From contig NZ_JAAMPA010000001.1 in the NCBI RefSeq assembly GCF_011758655.1, positions 496,001-560,000 of the forward strand: DNA of 64,000 bases. The letters run 5' to 3'. The position numbers and the translations under genes are program-made. The notes under the pieces were generated by a model that worked only from the letters and a program-made list of their open reading frames with translations, ran no database searches and was not told the DNA's origin. The DNA comes from Modestobacter marinus. GTDB lineage: Bacteria > Actinomycetota > Actinomycetes > Mycobacteriales > Geodermatophilaceae. Position 1 is the stretch's first letter. Each line of letters starts with the position of its first letter. Of the stretch, positions 1 to 8,119 are shown in pieces.

Positions 1-512
1 CCGCCCGCAGCCTCACCGACCCGGGCCTGCCCGCCCAGGTGCGCGCTGCCCTGACCGCCGCGGGGCTGCCCCCCGACGTGCTCACCCTCGAGATCACCGA
101 GACGGCGGTGATGAGCGACCTCCGCCGGTCCTCCGGTGTGCTGCGGGAGCTGCGCGGCCTGGGCGTCCGGCTGTCCGTGGACGACTTCGGCACCGGGCAG
201 TCCTCGCTGGCGTACCTGAAACAGCTGCCGGTGCACGAGGTCAAGATCGACAAGTCCTTCGTCATGGGGATGGCCGACGACCGCGCGGACGCCGCCATCG
301 TCCGGGCCACCATCGACCTCGGGCACGCGCTCGGGCTGCGGGTGGTGGCCGAGGGCGTCGAGGACCTGACCACCCAGTCGCTGCTCGCCGGCTGGGGCTG
401 CGACCTGGTGCAGGGCTACCACGTCAGCCGCCCGGTGCCTGCACCCGCGCTGAGCCAGTGGCTGGCCGCACGCTCCACGTCCCTGGCGTCCCATGCGGTC
501 CCCATCGCCTGA
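1..512 (+). CDS. EAL-domain c-di-GMP phosphodiesterase, C-terminal part (5' end outside window)
   Basis: Only the last ~170 residues are inside the window; the frame is open from base 3, so the true start lies upstream. The visible part is the C-terminal half of an EAL domain: a DDFGTG loop (about nt 180-197), the KIDKSFV strand, the VVAEGVED metal/lysine loop and the terminal VQGY. EAL proteins hydrolyse cyclic di-GMP to pGpG at the inner face of the membrane. The EAL signature itself and any sensor or GGDEF domain are not visible. The layout is similar to the complete GGDEF-EAL protein at 9.2-11.3 kb, so a full-length sensor protein is likely but inferred. Confidence 0.9.
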   Translation, partial: ARSLTDPGLPAQVRAALTAAGLPPDVLTLEITETAVMSDLRRSSGVLRELRGLGVRLSVDDFGTGQSSLAYLKQLPVHEVKIDKSFVMGMADDRADAAIVRATIDLGHALGLRVVAEGVEDLTTQSLLAGWGCDLVQGYHVSRPVPAPALSQWLAARSTSLASHAVPIA

Positions 513-581
513 CGCCGTCGACCCGGGTCGCCGGAAAATGGCTCTCGGGACGTCGGTCCCCCGGCATAGCCTGACCCGGCC

Positions 582-2405
582 ATGACCGAGACCGCCGCCC
601 CTCCCGACGACTCCCGGGGCCGGCTCTCCGCGCTGGCCCGGCTGCTGCCCTTCGCCCGCCCCTACCGCGGGCTGATCGCGCTGACCTTCACCGGCGCCCT
701 GCTCGCCACCCTCGCCCAGCTGGCCGTCCCGCTGCTCACGCCGGCCATCGTGGAGGGGCCGATCGCCAGCGGTGACCGCGGCGCGCTGGTGCCGCTGCTC
801 GGGCTGGCGCTGCTGTTCGGCGTCGCCGAGGCGGCCCTGTTCTTCCTGCGCCGCTGGGCGATGAACATCAGCAGCCTGCAGCTCGAACGCGACCTCCGCG
901 ACACCCTGTACCAGCGGCTGCAGCGACTGCCGGTCGCCTTCCACGACCACTGGTCCTCCGGTCAGCTGCTCTCCCGCGCGACCTCCGACGTCTCCACCAT
1001 CCGGCGCTTCATCGGCTTCGGCGCCGTCTTCCTGGTCGTCAACCTGCTCACCTGCGTCGTCGTCGGCGTGCTGCTGGTCCTCACCTGGTGGCCGCTGGGC
1101 ATCGCGGTGCTGGCCACGACCCTGCCGCTGGTGTTCTTCGGGATGCGGCTGGAGAAGCAGTACAACGTCGAGTCCCGGCTGATCCAGGACGAGCAGGGCG
1201 AGCTGGCCACCGACGTGGAGGAGGCCGTCCAGGGCATCCGGGTGGTCAAGTCCCTCGGCCGCAGCCGGATGGTGTTCGGCCGCTACGACCGCAAGGCCCT
1301 GCGGCTGCGCGACCTGGAGCTGGGCAGGGTCCGCACCCTGGCGCTGATCTGGTGCCTGTTCGAGTTCCAGCCGCAGATCACCCTGGCGGTGATCCTGGTC
1401 GGCGGCGCGCTGGCGGTCAGCAGCGGCGCCCTGACCGTCGGCGGGCTGATCGGGTTCGTCGCGCTGTTCACCGTGCTGCTGTGGCCGATCCTGTCGCTGG
1501 GCTTCCTGCTCGCCCAGGCGCAGGAGACGGCCAGCGCCTGCGACCGGATCGGCGAGCTGCTCGACGCCCCGCTGACCGTCCGGGACTCCCCCGGCGCCCG
1601 GCCCGCCGCGGTGGCCACGCCGGCCCGGCTGCGCTTCGAGCACGTCGGCTTCCGCTTCCCCGGCGCCGGCGGGCCGGTGCTCACCGACGTCGACCTCGAG
1701 GTGGAGCCCGGCGAGACGATGGCGCTGGTCGGCGCCACCGGGTCGGGCAAGACGACGATGACCGCCCTGGTCGCCCGGCTCTACGACGTCACCGGCGGGC
1801 GGGTCACCCTCGACGGGCACGACGTCCGTGACCTCCCGCTCGCCCAGCTGCGCACCGTGGTGGCCACGGCGTTCGAGGAGGCGACGCTGTTCTCGATGAG
1901 CGTCCGGGAGAACGTCACGCTGGGCCGCCCGGACGCCGGGGACGACGAGGTGGCCGAGGCGCTGCGGGTGGCCCAGGCCGACTTCGTGCACGACCTGCCC
2001 TGGGGCCTGGACACCCGGGTCGGTGAGCAGGGCCTGTCGCTGTCCGGTGGCCAACGGCAGCGACTGGCGCTGGCCCGGGCGGTCCTCGGCCGGCCGTCGG
2101 TGCTGGTGCTCGACGACCCGCTGTCCGCCCTCGACGTGCACACCGAGGCCCTCGTCGAGCGAGCGCTGCGGGACGTGCTCGCCGAGACGACGGCGCTGGT
2201 GGTCGCCCACCGGGCCTCCACGGTGCTGCTCGCCGACCGGGTGGCGCTGCTGGAGGACGGCCGGATCACCGCCGTCGGGCGGCACACCGACCTGCTCGCG
2301 CAGGTGCCCGCCTACCGGGCGCTGCTCTCCTCGGAGTCCGGCCTCGCCGGCTCCCTGGACGCCGGCCGGGCCGGCACCGACCTGAGCGGGGTGGGCTGCC
2401 CGTGA
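582..2405 (+). CDS. ABC exporter half-transporter, degenerate-site subunit
   Basis: A 607-residue exporter subunit with six predicted membrane helices (about residues 25-320) followed by a nucleotide-binding domain. Walker A GATGSGKTT lies near residue 383, the canonical LSGGQ signature near 485 and Walker B near 507. The residue after Walker B is Asp (LVLDDPLSALD) where a catalytic Glu is expected, as in the degenerate site of heterodimeric exporters such as TmrAB or BmrCD. The ATG follows a 69-nt gap after the EAL gene. The next ABC gene overlaps the stop by 4 nt, so the two are co-translated and almost certainly form one heterodimer. Substrate is unknown; drug or lipid export is typical. 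Confidence 0.93.
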   Translation: MTETAAPPDDSRGRLSALARLLPFARPYRGLIALTFTGALLATLAQLAVPLLTPAIVEGPIASGDRGALVPLLGLALLFGVAEAALFFLRRWAMNISSLQLERDLRDTLYQRLQRLPVAFHDHWSSGQLLSRATSDVSTIRRFIGFGAVFLVVNLLTCVVVGVLLVLTWWPLGIAVLATTLPLVFFGMRLEKQYNVESRLIQDEQGELATDVEEAVQGIRVVKSLGRSRMVFGRYDRKALRLRDLELGRVRTLALIWCLFEFQPQITLAVILVGGALAVSSGALTVGGLIGFVALFTVLLWPILSLGFLLAQAQETASACDRIGELLDAPLTVRDSPGARPAAVATPARLRFEHVGFRFPGAGGPVLTDVDLEVEPGETMALVGATGSGKTTMTALVARLYDVTGGRVTLDGHDVRDLPLAQLRTVVATAFEEATLFSMSVRENVTLGRPDAGDDEVAEALRVAQADFVHDLPWGLDTRVGEQGLSLSGGQRQRLALARAVLGRPSVLVLDDPLSALDVHTEALVERALRDVLAETTALVVAHRASTVLLADRVALLEDGRITAVGRHTDLLAQVPAYRALLSSESGLAGSLDAGRAGTDLSGVGCP

Positions 2406-4270
2406 CCACCCCCGGCACCGGCACGGCCGTGACCACCACCGCCGGCGCACCGGCCGACGCGCACGCCGACTGGCGGGGCGTGGCCGGCGAGGACGCCGAC
2501 GACCTGGACACCTCCGCCAGCTCCTTCCTCCGCGGCCGCTCCCGGCGGCTGCTCGGCGAGCTGCTGCGGCCCCATCGCCGGGTGCTGTGGCAGCTGCTGG
2601 CCGTGATCGTCGTGCAGAACCTGGCCTGGCTGGCCGGCCCGCTGCTGATCGGGATCGGCATCGACGTCGCCGTCCCGGCACTGCTCGACGGCGACCCCTG
2701 GCCGCTGGTCTGGATCACCGCGGCCATGGTCGCCGCGGCGGTGCTGGACGCCGTGCTGCGCTACCGCTTCCTCATCGGCTCCGGCCGGGTCGGCCAGGCG
2801 GTGCTGCTCACCCTGCGCCGGCGGGTGTTCACCCACGTCCAGTCCCTGCCGCTGTCCTTCCACGAGCGGTACACGTCGGGCAAGACGATCAGCCGGCTGA
2901 CCAGCGACGTCGAGGCGCTGGCCGAGCTGCTCGACGAGGGGCTCGACGGGCTGCTCACCGCGCTGTTCAGCGTCGTCTCGATCGGCGCGCTGATGCTGGT
3001 GCTCGACCTGCCGCTGGGCCTGGTCGCGCTGCTCGGCCTGCCGGCGCTCTACCTCGTCGGCCGCTGGTTCCAGCGCAGCTCGACGGTGGCCTACCGGCGC
3101 ACCCGGCAGACCATCGCCGCGCTGATCGTGCAGTTCACCGAGACCTTCGGCGGCATCCGCGCGGTGCAGGCGTTCCGCCGGGAGCCGCGCAACGACCGCC
3201 TGCACGCCGAGCTGAACGAGGCCAACCGCCAGGCGCACCACCACGCCTTCTGGCTGATCGCCGTCTTCGTGCCGAGCGTGACCATGATCGGCAACCTGGT
3301 GACCGTCGCGGTGCTCGGCTACGGCGCACTGCGGGTGATGGACGGCGACCTCGCGGTCGGCTTCCTGCTGTCGTTCCTGGTCTACCTGCGCCGCTTCTTC
3401 GACCCGCTGCAGGACATCGCGATGTTCTACAACAGCTACCAGTCGGCGAGTGCGGCGCTGGAGAAGCTGTCCGGCGTCCTGGAGGAGCGCTCCAGCGTGC
3501 CCGAGCCGGCCGATCCCCTGCCGCTGCCCTCCCCGCCCGCCGGCGAGGTGGTCTTCGACGGCGTCCGCTTCGGCTACGGCGACGCGACCGTGCTCCCGCA
3601 CCTGGACATGAGGATCCCGGCGGGGCAGACGGTCGCGCTCGTGGGGGCGACCGGCGCGGGCAAGTCCACCCTGGCCCGGCTGGCCGCCCGGTTCTACGAC
3701 CCGGTCGACGGTCAGGTGCGGCTGGACGGCGTCCCGCTGGACCGGCTCGCCGACGCCGACCTGCGCCGGGCGGTGGTGATGGTGACCCAGGAGAGCTTCC
3801 TGTTCTCCGGGTCGATCGCCGACAACATCTCCTTCGGCAAGCCGGACGCCGCCCGGGCCGAGATCGAGGCGGCGGCCCGGGCGATCGGCGCCGACACCTT
3901 CATCCGGGCGCTGCCGGAGGGCTACGACACCGACGTCGCCAAGCGGGGCGGGCGGCTGTCGGCCGGGCAGCGCCAGCTGGTCAGCTTCGCCCGGGCGTTC
4001 CTCGCCGACCCCGCGGTGCTGGTGCTCGACGAGGCCACCAGCTCCCTCGACGTGCCCAGCGAGGTGCTGGTGCAGCGGGCGCTGCAGACGCTGCTGGCCG
4101 ACCGGACGGCGCTGATCATCGCCCACCGGCTCTCCACGGTGGAGATCGCCGACCGGGTGCTGGTCATGGAGGCCGGCCGGGTCGTCGAGGACGGCTCGCC
4201 CGCCGAGCTGGTCGGCGGCACCGGCCGGTTCGCCGACCTGCACCGCGCCTGGGCCGACTCGCTCGTGTGA
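2402..4270 (+). CDS. ABC exporter half-transporter, catalytic-site subunit
   Basis: A 622-residue partner of the preceding gene, starting GTG within its stop codon (GTGA overlap). A ~60-residue N-terminal extension precedes six membrane helices (about residues 60-340) and a nucleotide-binding domain. Walker A GATGAGKST is near 414, Walker B LVLDEATSSLD near 540 with the catalytic Glu intact, and the H-loop AHRLS near 573. The signature is LSAGQ, not LSGGQ. Combined with its partner (Asp after Walker B, good LSGGQ), the heterodimer would have one canonical and one degenerate ATP site. A hairpin follows at 4278-4312. Confidence 0.93.
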   Translation: MTTPGTGTAVTTTAGAPADAHADWRGVAGEDADDLDTSASSFLRGRSRRLLGELLRPHRRVLWQLLAVIVVQNLAWLAGPLLIGIGIDVAVPALLDGDPWPLVWITAAMVAAAVLDAVLRYRFLIGSGRVGQAVLLTLRRRVFTHVQSLPLSFHERYTSGKTISRLTSDVEALAELLDEGLDGLLTALFSVVSIGALMLVLDLPLGLVALLGLPALYLVGRWFQRSSTVAYRRTRQTIAALIVQFTETFGGIRAVQAFRREPRNDRLHAELNEANRQAHHHAFWLIAVFVPSVTMIGNLVTVAVLGYGALRVMDGDLAVGFLLSFLVYLRRFFDPLQDIAMFYNSYQSASAALEKLSGVLEERSSVPEPADPLPLPSPPAGEVVFDGVRFGYGDATVLPHLDMRIPAGQTVALVGATGAGKSTLARLAARFYDPVDGQVRLDGVPLDRLADADLRRAVVMVTQESFLFSGSIADNISFGKPDAARAEIEAAARAIGADTFIRALPEGYDTDVAKRGGRLSAGQRQLVSFARAFLADPAVLVLDEATSSLDVPSEVLVQRALQTLLADRTALIIAHRLSTVEIADRVLVMEAGRVVEDGSPAELVGGTGRFADLHRAWADSLV

Positions 4271-4277
4271 AGGAGGG

Positions 4278-4312
4278 CCTCCTGCCCTCGCGAGCTCGGG
4301 CGGGGCAGGAGG
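4278..4312 (+). terminator. Hairpin after the ABC exporter operon
   Basis: Arms CCTCCTGCCC and GGGCAGGAGG flank a ~14-nt loop eight bases after the exporter stop codon. There is no U-tract, which is usual for terminators in high-GC actinobacteria. The assignment as a terminator is inferred from position. Confidence 0.6.
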
Positions 4313-4325
4313 GACGTGGAACAGC

Positions 4326-4350
4326 GTGTCCGTGAAGATCGTTCCGGGTA
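4326..4350 (+). promoter_or_regulatory. Candidate general-stress (SigB/SigF-type) promoter
   Basis: GTGT, a 16-nt spacer and GGGTA resemble the actinobacterial SigB/SigF-class consensus GTTT-N14-17-GGGTA. It lies ~87 nt before the start of a gene whose domain is named for general stress protein 17M. Both similarity and position are suggestive only; the -35 element is imperfect. Confidence 0.4.
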
Positions 4351-4436
4351 GTGAGTCGGTCGTCGTCCTGCGGGATGCGAGGGGTGGCCGGAACGTCCGG
4401 TCTCCGCCAGCAGGCCGGCGCGGAACGGAGACAGAC

Positions 4437-4910
4437 ATGTCAGCTTCGGTGTCCATGCCGCTCGGCGGCGTCCAGGTGGGGTCCTACGACGACTACCAGC
4501 AGGCCCAGAAGGCGGTGGACTTCCTCTCCGACGAGAAGTTCCCGGTGGAGAACGTGACGATCATCGGCACCGACCTGCGGATGGTCGAGCGGGTCACCGG
4601 CCGGCTCAGCTGGGGCCGGGCGATCGCCGCCGGCGCGGCCAGCGGCGCGTGGTTCGGGCTCTTCGTGGGCCTCCTGCTGGGCATCTTCGCCGCCGACGGC
4701 GGCGGCTGGGTCGGCTCGGTGCTCAGCGGTCTGCTGATCGGGCTGGTGTTCGGTGCGGTCTTCGGCGCGGTCGGCTACTCGACCAGCCGCGGGCAGCGCG
4801 ACTTCACCAGCACCAGCAAGGTCGTGGCCAGCCGCTACGACGTGATGTGCGCCCCGCAGCACGCCGAGCAGGCGCGCGCCGAGCTCGCCAAGCTCTCCCT
4901 GCGCGGCTGA
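4437..4910 (+). CDS. General stress protein 17M-like membrane protein
   Basis: A 157-residue protein. The N-terminal ~60 residues match the GSP17M-like domain (VGSYDDYQQAQKAVDFLSD followed by VENVTIIGTDL). A Gly/Ala-rich segment with two membrane helices (about residues 60-110) and a short polar tail follow. The ATG at 4437 has GGAG seven nt upstream; an in-frame GTG at 4326 is open but would include the candidate promoter. Function is not known beyond membership in a stress-associated family. IS30 copy 1 inserted just beyond its 3' end without breaking it. Confidence 0.85.
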   Translation: MSASVSMPLGGVQVGSYDDYQQAQKAVDFLSDEKFPVENVTIIGTDLRMVERVTGRLSWGRAIAAGAASGAWFGLFVGLLLGIFAADGGGWVGSVLSGLLIGLVFGAVFGAVGYSTSRGQRDFTSTSKVVASRYDVMCAPQHAEQARAELAKLSLRG

Positions 4911-4925
4911 TCGGCCCTCCCCCCT

Positions 4926-4980
4926 CAGCAGTGACTGGCCCCCGGGACCAGCGTTGGTGCCGGAGGACAGCCGGTGATCA
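4926..4980. repeat. Intergenic hairpin repeat carrying IS30 copy 1
   Basis: The sequence shares the pieces CAGCAGTGA, CTGGCCCCC, ACCAGCGTTGGT and GGACAGCCGGTGATCA with the block left of IS copy 2 (54229-54303). The central piece is the reverse complement of ACCAACGCTGGT in the other block, as expected of a stem-loop whose loop can be read both ways. It lies between convergent genes and may act as a terminator. It ends in the TGATCA palindrome where the IS begins. Confidence 0.6.
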
Positions 4981-6241
4981 GGTGAGGTGGGTTCAGGTGG
5001 TCGTTGCATCACCGGTTGGTTGAGGTGGTGAGAGTAGGTCGTTTAGGGCTTCGGCGGGGGTGCGCCAGCCGAGGGTCTGGCGGGGTCGTCCGTTGAGTTC
5101 GGCGGCGACCATCGCCAGGTCGGTGGGGGTGTGCGCGGTGAGGTCGGTGCCTTTGGGGAAGTACTGGCGGAGCAGTCCGTTGGTGTTCTCGTTGCTGCCG
5201 CGCTGCCAGGGTGAGTGCGGGTCGCAGAAGTAGATGGGCAGGTCCGCGGCGAGGGTGATGTCGGCGTGCCGGCGCATTTCCAGGCCTTGGTCCCAGGTCA
5301 GGGACAGTCGCAGGTGCTTGGGCAGTTGCCCGATGCCGGCGATGATGGCTTCTTGCAGGGCCAGTGGGTCGGGCTTGGTCCCGGGCAGGTGCAGCAGGAT
5401 GCAGAACCGGGTGGTGCGCTCCACCAGGGTGCCGATGTAGGACTTGTTGGCCTTGCCGGCGATCAGGTCGCCTTCCCAGTGCCCGGGGACGGCGCGGTCG
5501 GCGGCCTCGGCGGGGCGTTCACTGATCATGATCTTGCCGGGGATGCGGCGGTTGGGGTCGGATCGGCCATCGATGCGGCGGCGGGGGCGGCGGATCGCGC
5601 GCCCGGTGCGCAGGCAGGCAGCCAGTTCCCGGCGCAGCAGGCCTCGGCCCTGGACGTAGAGGGCCTGGTAGATGGCCTCGTGGGAGGGGCGCATGGCTGG
5701 TTCGTCGGGGAACTCGATGGCCAGGCGCATGGCGATCTGGCGCGGTGAGTACTTGCGCTCCAGATCGGCCTGCACCCGTTCCCGCAGCGGCTCATGGGCC
5801 AGCTTGAACGGCTTGGGGCGGGCACCGCGGGTCTCGGCGTCGACCTGGGCCTGGACTGCCCGGTAGGGCCGGTCGGGATGGGCCTGGGCCCACAGGCCCA
5901 GCTCGCGGCTGACCGTCGTGGCCGCACGCCCCAGCTGACGGGCGATCTGCCGGGCGGACTGGCCAGCAGCCAGCCCGACCGCGATCTCCTCCCGCTCGCT
6001 CAGCGACAGGAACCGGCCCGAAGGCTCGGTGATCTCCAGCGGTGGCACCCCACCAGCTTCCCGGAACCACCGTCGACCGCGCTGCCCACCGACCCGGGAT
6101 CGCCGAGCGGCTGCCTCCGTCGGCAGCCCCTCAGCGATCCCCTCCCAGAACACCCGCTGATTTGCCCTCGTCACGGCCATCGACAGCACCCCTCAACTGG
6201 GGTGATGCAACGACCCCCTGACACCGAGTGACCTGATCACC
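4973..6241 (-). mobile_element. IS30-family insertion sequence, copy 1
   Basis: Copies 1 and 2 (54296-55564) share an apparently identical 1269-bp block in opposite orientation. The ends form imperfect inverted repeats: GGT(G/C)A, then TCAGG, then GGTCGTTGCATCACC. TGATCA stands at both edges (4975-4980 and 6234-6239). If that palindrome is target-derived, the element proper is 1253 bp (4981-6233) and the empty site reads CCGG-TGATCA-CCG. A single intact transposase fills the element. Neither flanking gene is disrupted. Confidence 0.9.
4993..6189 (-). CDS. IS30-family transposase
   Basis: A 398-residue DDE transposase. The N-terminal half carries helix-turn-helix segments (LSEREEIAVGLAAGQSARQI, about residues 62-80), the second typical of IS30 end recognition. 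The catalytic core shows the first Asp in GHWEGDLIAG, the second in LTWDQG and the Glu in GSNENTNG, which is the IS30 DDE spacing. The amino-acid sequence is identical to the copy at 54348-55544, so both are probably recent and functional. IS30 enzymes move by a circular or dimeric intermediate and favour palindromic targets. Confidence 0.96.
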   Translation of the reverse strand: MLSMAVTRANQRVFWEGIAEGLPTEAAARRSRVGGQRGRRWFREAGGVPPLEITEPSGRFLSLSEREEIAVGLAAGQSARQIARQLGRAATTVSRELGLWAQAHPDRPYRAVQAQVDAETRGARPKPFKLAHEPLRERVQADLERKYSPRQIAMRLAIEFPDEPAMRPSHEAIYQALYVQGRGLLRRELAACLRTGRAIRRPRRRIDGRSDPNRRIPGKIMISERPAEAADRAVPGHWEGDLIAGKANKSYIGTLVERTTRFCILLHLPGTKPDPLALQEAIIAGIGQLPKHLRLSLTWDQGLEMRRHADITLAADLPIYFCDPHSPWQRGSNENTNGLLRQYFPKGTDLTAHTPTDLAMVAAELNGRPRQTLGWRTPAEALNDLLSPPQPTGDATTT

Positions 6242-6255
6242 GCTGGACGGGCCGG

Positions 6256-7077
6256 TCAGCGCAGTGTGGCGAAGGCAACCGCCGCGGCGGCGGCCACCCC
6301 GAGGGAGTCGACGCCGGGGCGCATCGGGATCCGGGCGCGCACCCGGGCGGCGGTCTTCGCCGCATCGGTGAGCCCCGGGCCCTCGGCGCCGAGCAGGACG
6401 GCGGTGCGCGGGTGGGCGGCGAGGTCGACGTCGCCCAGGTCGACGGCGTCGGCCGCCGGGGTCAGCGCCACCGTGAGGTAGCCGGCGTCGTGCAGCCGGT
6501 CCAGGTCGGTCGGCCAGCTGCCCAGCACCGCGATCGGCAGCGACAGCACGTGCCCCATCGACACCCGCACGCACCGCCGGTACAGCGGGTCCGCGCAGGT
6601 GGGGTCCAGCAGCAGGCCGTCGACCCCGAGGGCCATCGCCGACCGGGCGATCGACCCGATGTTCTCGTGGTCGTTGAGCCCCTCCAGCACGGCCAGCCGG
6701 CGCGGCGCGGCCGGATCGGGGCCGGTCAGCAGCTCGTCCAGGTCCGGCGGCGGGAGCCGGTCGGCGGAGGCGAGCACGCCCCGGGTCAGCCGGAACCCGA
6801 TGACGTCGGAGAGCACCCACCGATCGGCCTCGTAGGCCGGCACGTCCTCGGGCAGCTGCAGGTCGGCCACCCGGCCGGGGATGCCGAAGACGCTGCGCAC
6901 CGGGTACGGCGAGGCGAGCAGCCGCTGGACCGCCGGCACACCCTCCACGATCACCGGCCCGGTGCCGCGTTCGGTCCCGGGCCTGCGGTCGCCGGCGACC
7001 AGGTCGCGGAAGTCGGCGACCCGGTCGTCGGCCGGGTCGGTGATCAGCACAGGGGGGACGGGCACGCCGAGGATCAT
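6256..7077 (-). CDS. SpoU/TrmH-family RNA 2'-O-methyltransferase
   Basis: A 273-residue protein with the three SpoU motifs of the knotted SAM fold: NDHENIGSIARSA (motif 1, about residue 125), LLGAEGPGL (motif 2) and the SLGVAAAAAVAF loop near the C terminus (motif 3). An N-terminal substrate-binding extension of ~100 residues is typical of TrmH/TsnR-like enzymes that methylate ribose in rRNA or tRNA. The exact target cannot be deduced. The ATG at 7077 is chosen because the open frame further upstream overlaps the divergent oxidoreductase gene. The 3' end is 14 bp from IS30 copy 1. Confidence 0.88.
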   Translation of the reverse strand: MILGVPVPPVLITDPADDRVADFRDLVAGDRRPGTERGTGPVIVEGVPAVQRLLASPYPVRSVFGIPGRVADLQLPEDVPAYEADRWVLSDVIGFRLTRGVLASADRLPPPDLDELLTGPDPAAPRRLAVLEGLNDHENIGSIARSAMALGVDGLLLDPTCADPLYRRCVRVSMGHVLSLPIAVLGSWPTDLDRLHDAGYLTVALTPAADAVDLGDVDLAAHPRTAVLLGAEGPGLTDAAKTAARVRARIPMRPGVDSLGVAAAAAVAFATLR

Positions 7078-7120
7078 CCCCGACGCGCACGATCCGGTGG
7101 CCGCCAGCAGGATCGACCGG

Positions 7121-8086
7121 GTGAGCAACGCGGACACCACCCTCGTCATCGGCGGCGGCATCGCCGGCATCGCCTGCGCCCGGGCCCTGGCCGACCGGGG
7201 GCTGCCGGTGCAGGTCCGGGACCGGGGGCGCCGGCTCGGCGGCCGGATGGGCGGCCGCACCCTGCACGGCCGCCCCGTCGACCTGGGCGCCTCCTACTTC
7301 ACCGTCGGCGAGGACGACGGGTTCGCCGCGGTCGTCGCCGGGTGGGTGGACCGCGGCCTGGCCCGGCCGTGGACGGACACGTTCGCCGTCGCCGGCCCGG
7401 CCGGCATCGAGCGGACGACGTCCGGGCCGCTGCGGTACGGCACCGCCGGCGGCCTCCGCGGCCTGGTCACCGACCTGGCCGCCGGGCTGGACGTGCAGCG
7501 GGAGCGGCCGGTCACCCGCGTCGGCACCGGCGGGCGCCCGACGGTGGACGGCGACCCGGCCGCCGCCGTCGTCCTGGCGATGCCCGACCCCCAGGCGGCC
7601 CGGCTGCTGGACCCCGGGGCGGCGATCGCCGGGAGCCTGGCGCCCGCCGAGTGGCAGCCCACCCTCGCGGTGGCCGTCGGCTTCGCCGAGCGGGGCTGGC
7701 CGGCGGACCTGCACGGTGTCTTCGTGCACGACTCCCCGGTGCTCGACTGGGTCGCCGACGACGGGGACCGCCGCGGGGACGGCGCGCCGGTGCTGGTCGC
7801 GCACACCACGCCCGCCTTCGCCGCCGCGCACCTCGAGGACCCGGACCGCGCGGCGCCCGCGGTCGTCGCCGCGCTGCGCGGCGTGCTGGGCGTGGCCGGT
7901 GAGCCGGAGTGGACGCACGTGCACCGCTGGACGTACGCCAAGCCGGCCGCCCCGCGCGAGGAGCCGTTCGCACTGGCCGACGGGGTCGGGCTGTGCGGCG
8001 ACGGCTGGGCGGCGCCGTCGAGGGTGGCGAGCGCCTGGCGGTCCGGCGACGCGCTGGGCACCGCACTGGTGGCCGCAGCCGGCTGA
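7121..8086 (+). CDS. Renalase-like FAD/NAD(P)-dependent oxidoreductase
   Basis: A 321-residue flavoprotein. The N terminus carries the dinucleotide-binding loop VIGGGIAGIACARAL (residues ~8-22) followed by the GGRMGGRT segment typical of amine-oxidase/renalase-type flavoproteins. The C terminus has the GLCGDGW flavin loop. The GTG at 7121 places the Rossmann loop at the expected distance from the N terminus. It is divergent from the SpoU gene with only 43 bp between starts. Bacterial renalases oxidise off-pathway isomers of NAD(P)H, but the substrate here is unproven. Confidence 0.82.
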   Translation: MSNADTTLVIGGGIAGIACARALADRGLPVQVRDRGRRLGGRMGGRTLHGRPVDLGASYFTVGEDDGFAAVVAGWVDRGLARPWTDTFAVAGPAGIERTTSGPLRYGTAGGLRGLVTDLAAGLDVQRERPVTRVGTGGRPTVDGDPAAAVVLAMPDPQAARLLDPGAAIAGSLAPAEWQPTLAVAVGFAERGWPADLHGVFVHDSPVLDWVADDGDRRGDGAPVLVAHTTPAFAAAHLEDPDRAAPAVVAALRGVLGVAGEPEWTHVHRWTYAKPAAPREEPFALADGVGLCGDGWAAPSRVASAWRSGDALGTALVAAAG

Positions 8087-8119
8087 CCTGTCCCCCGACA
8101 CCCGGACAGGAGCACACCC

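Noticed and set aside
2312..4456. A 714-codon minus-strand frame opposite the ABC exporter
   Set aside because: Low-complexity His/Gln/Arg/Gly composition, no motif, and complete overlap with a well-defined ABC gene.
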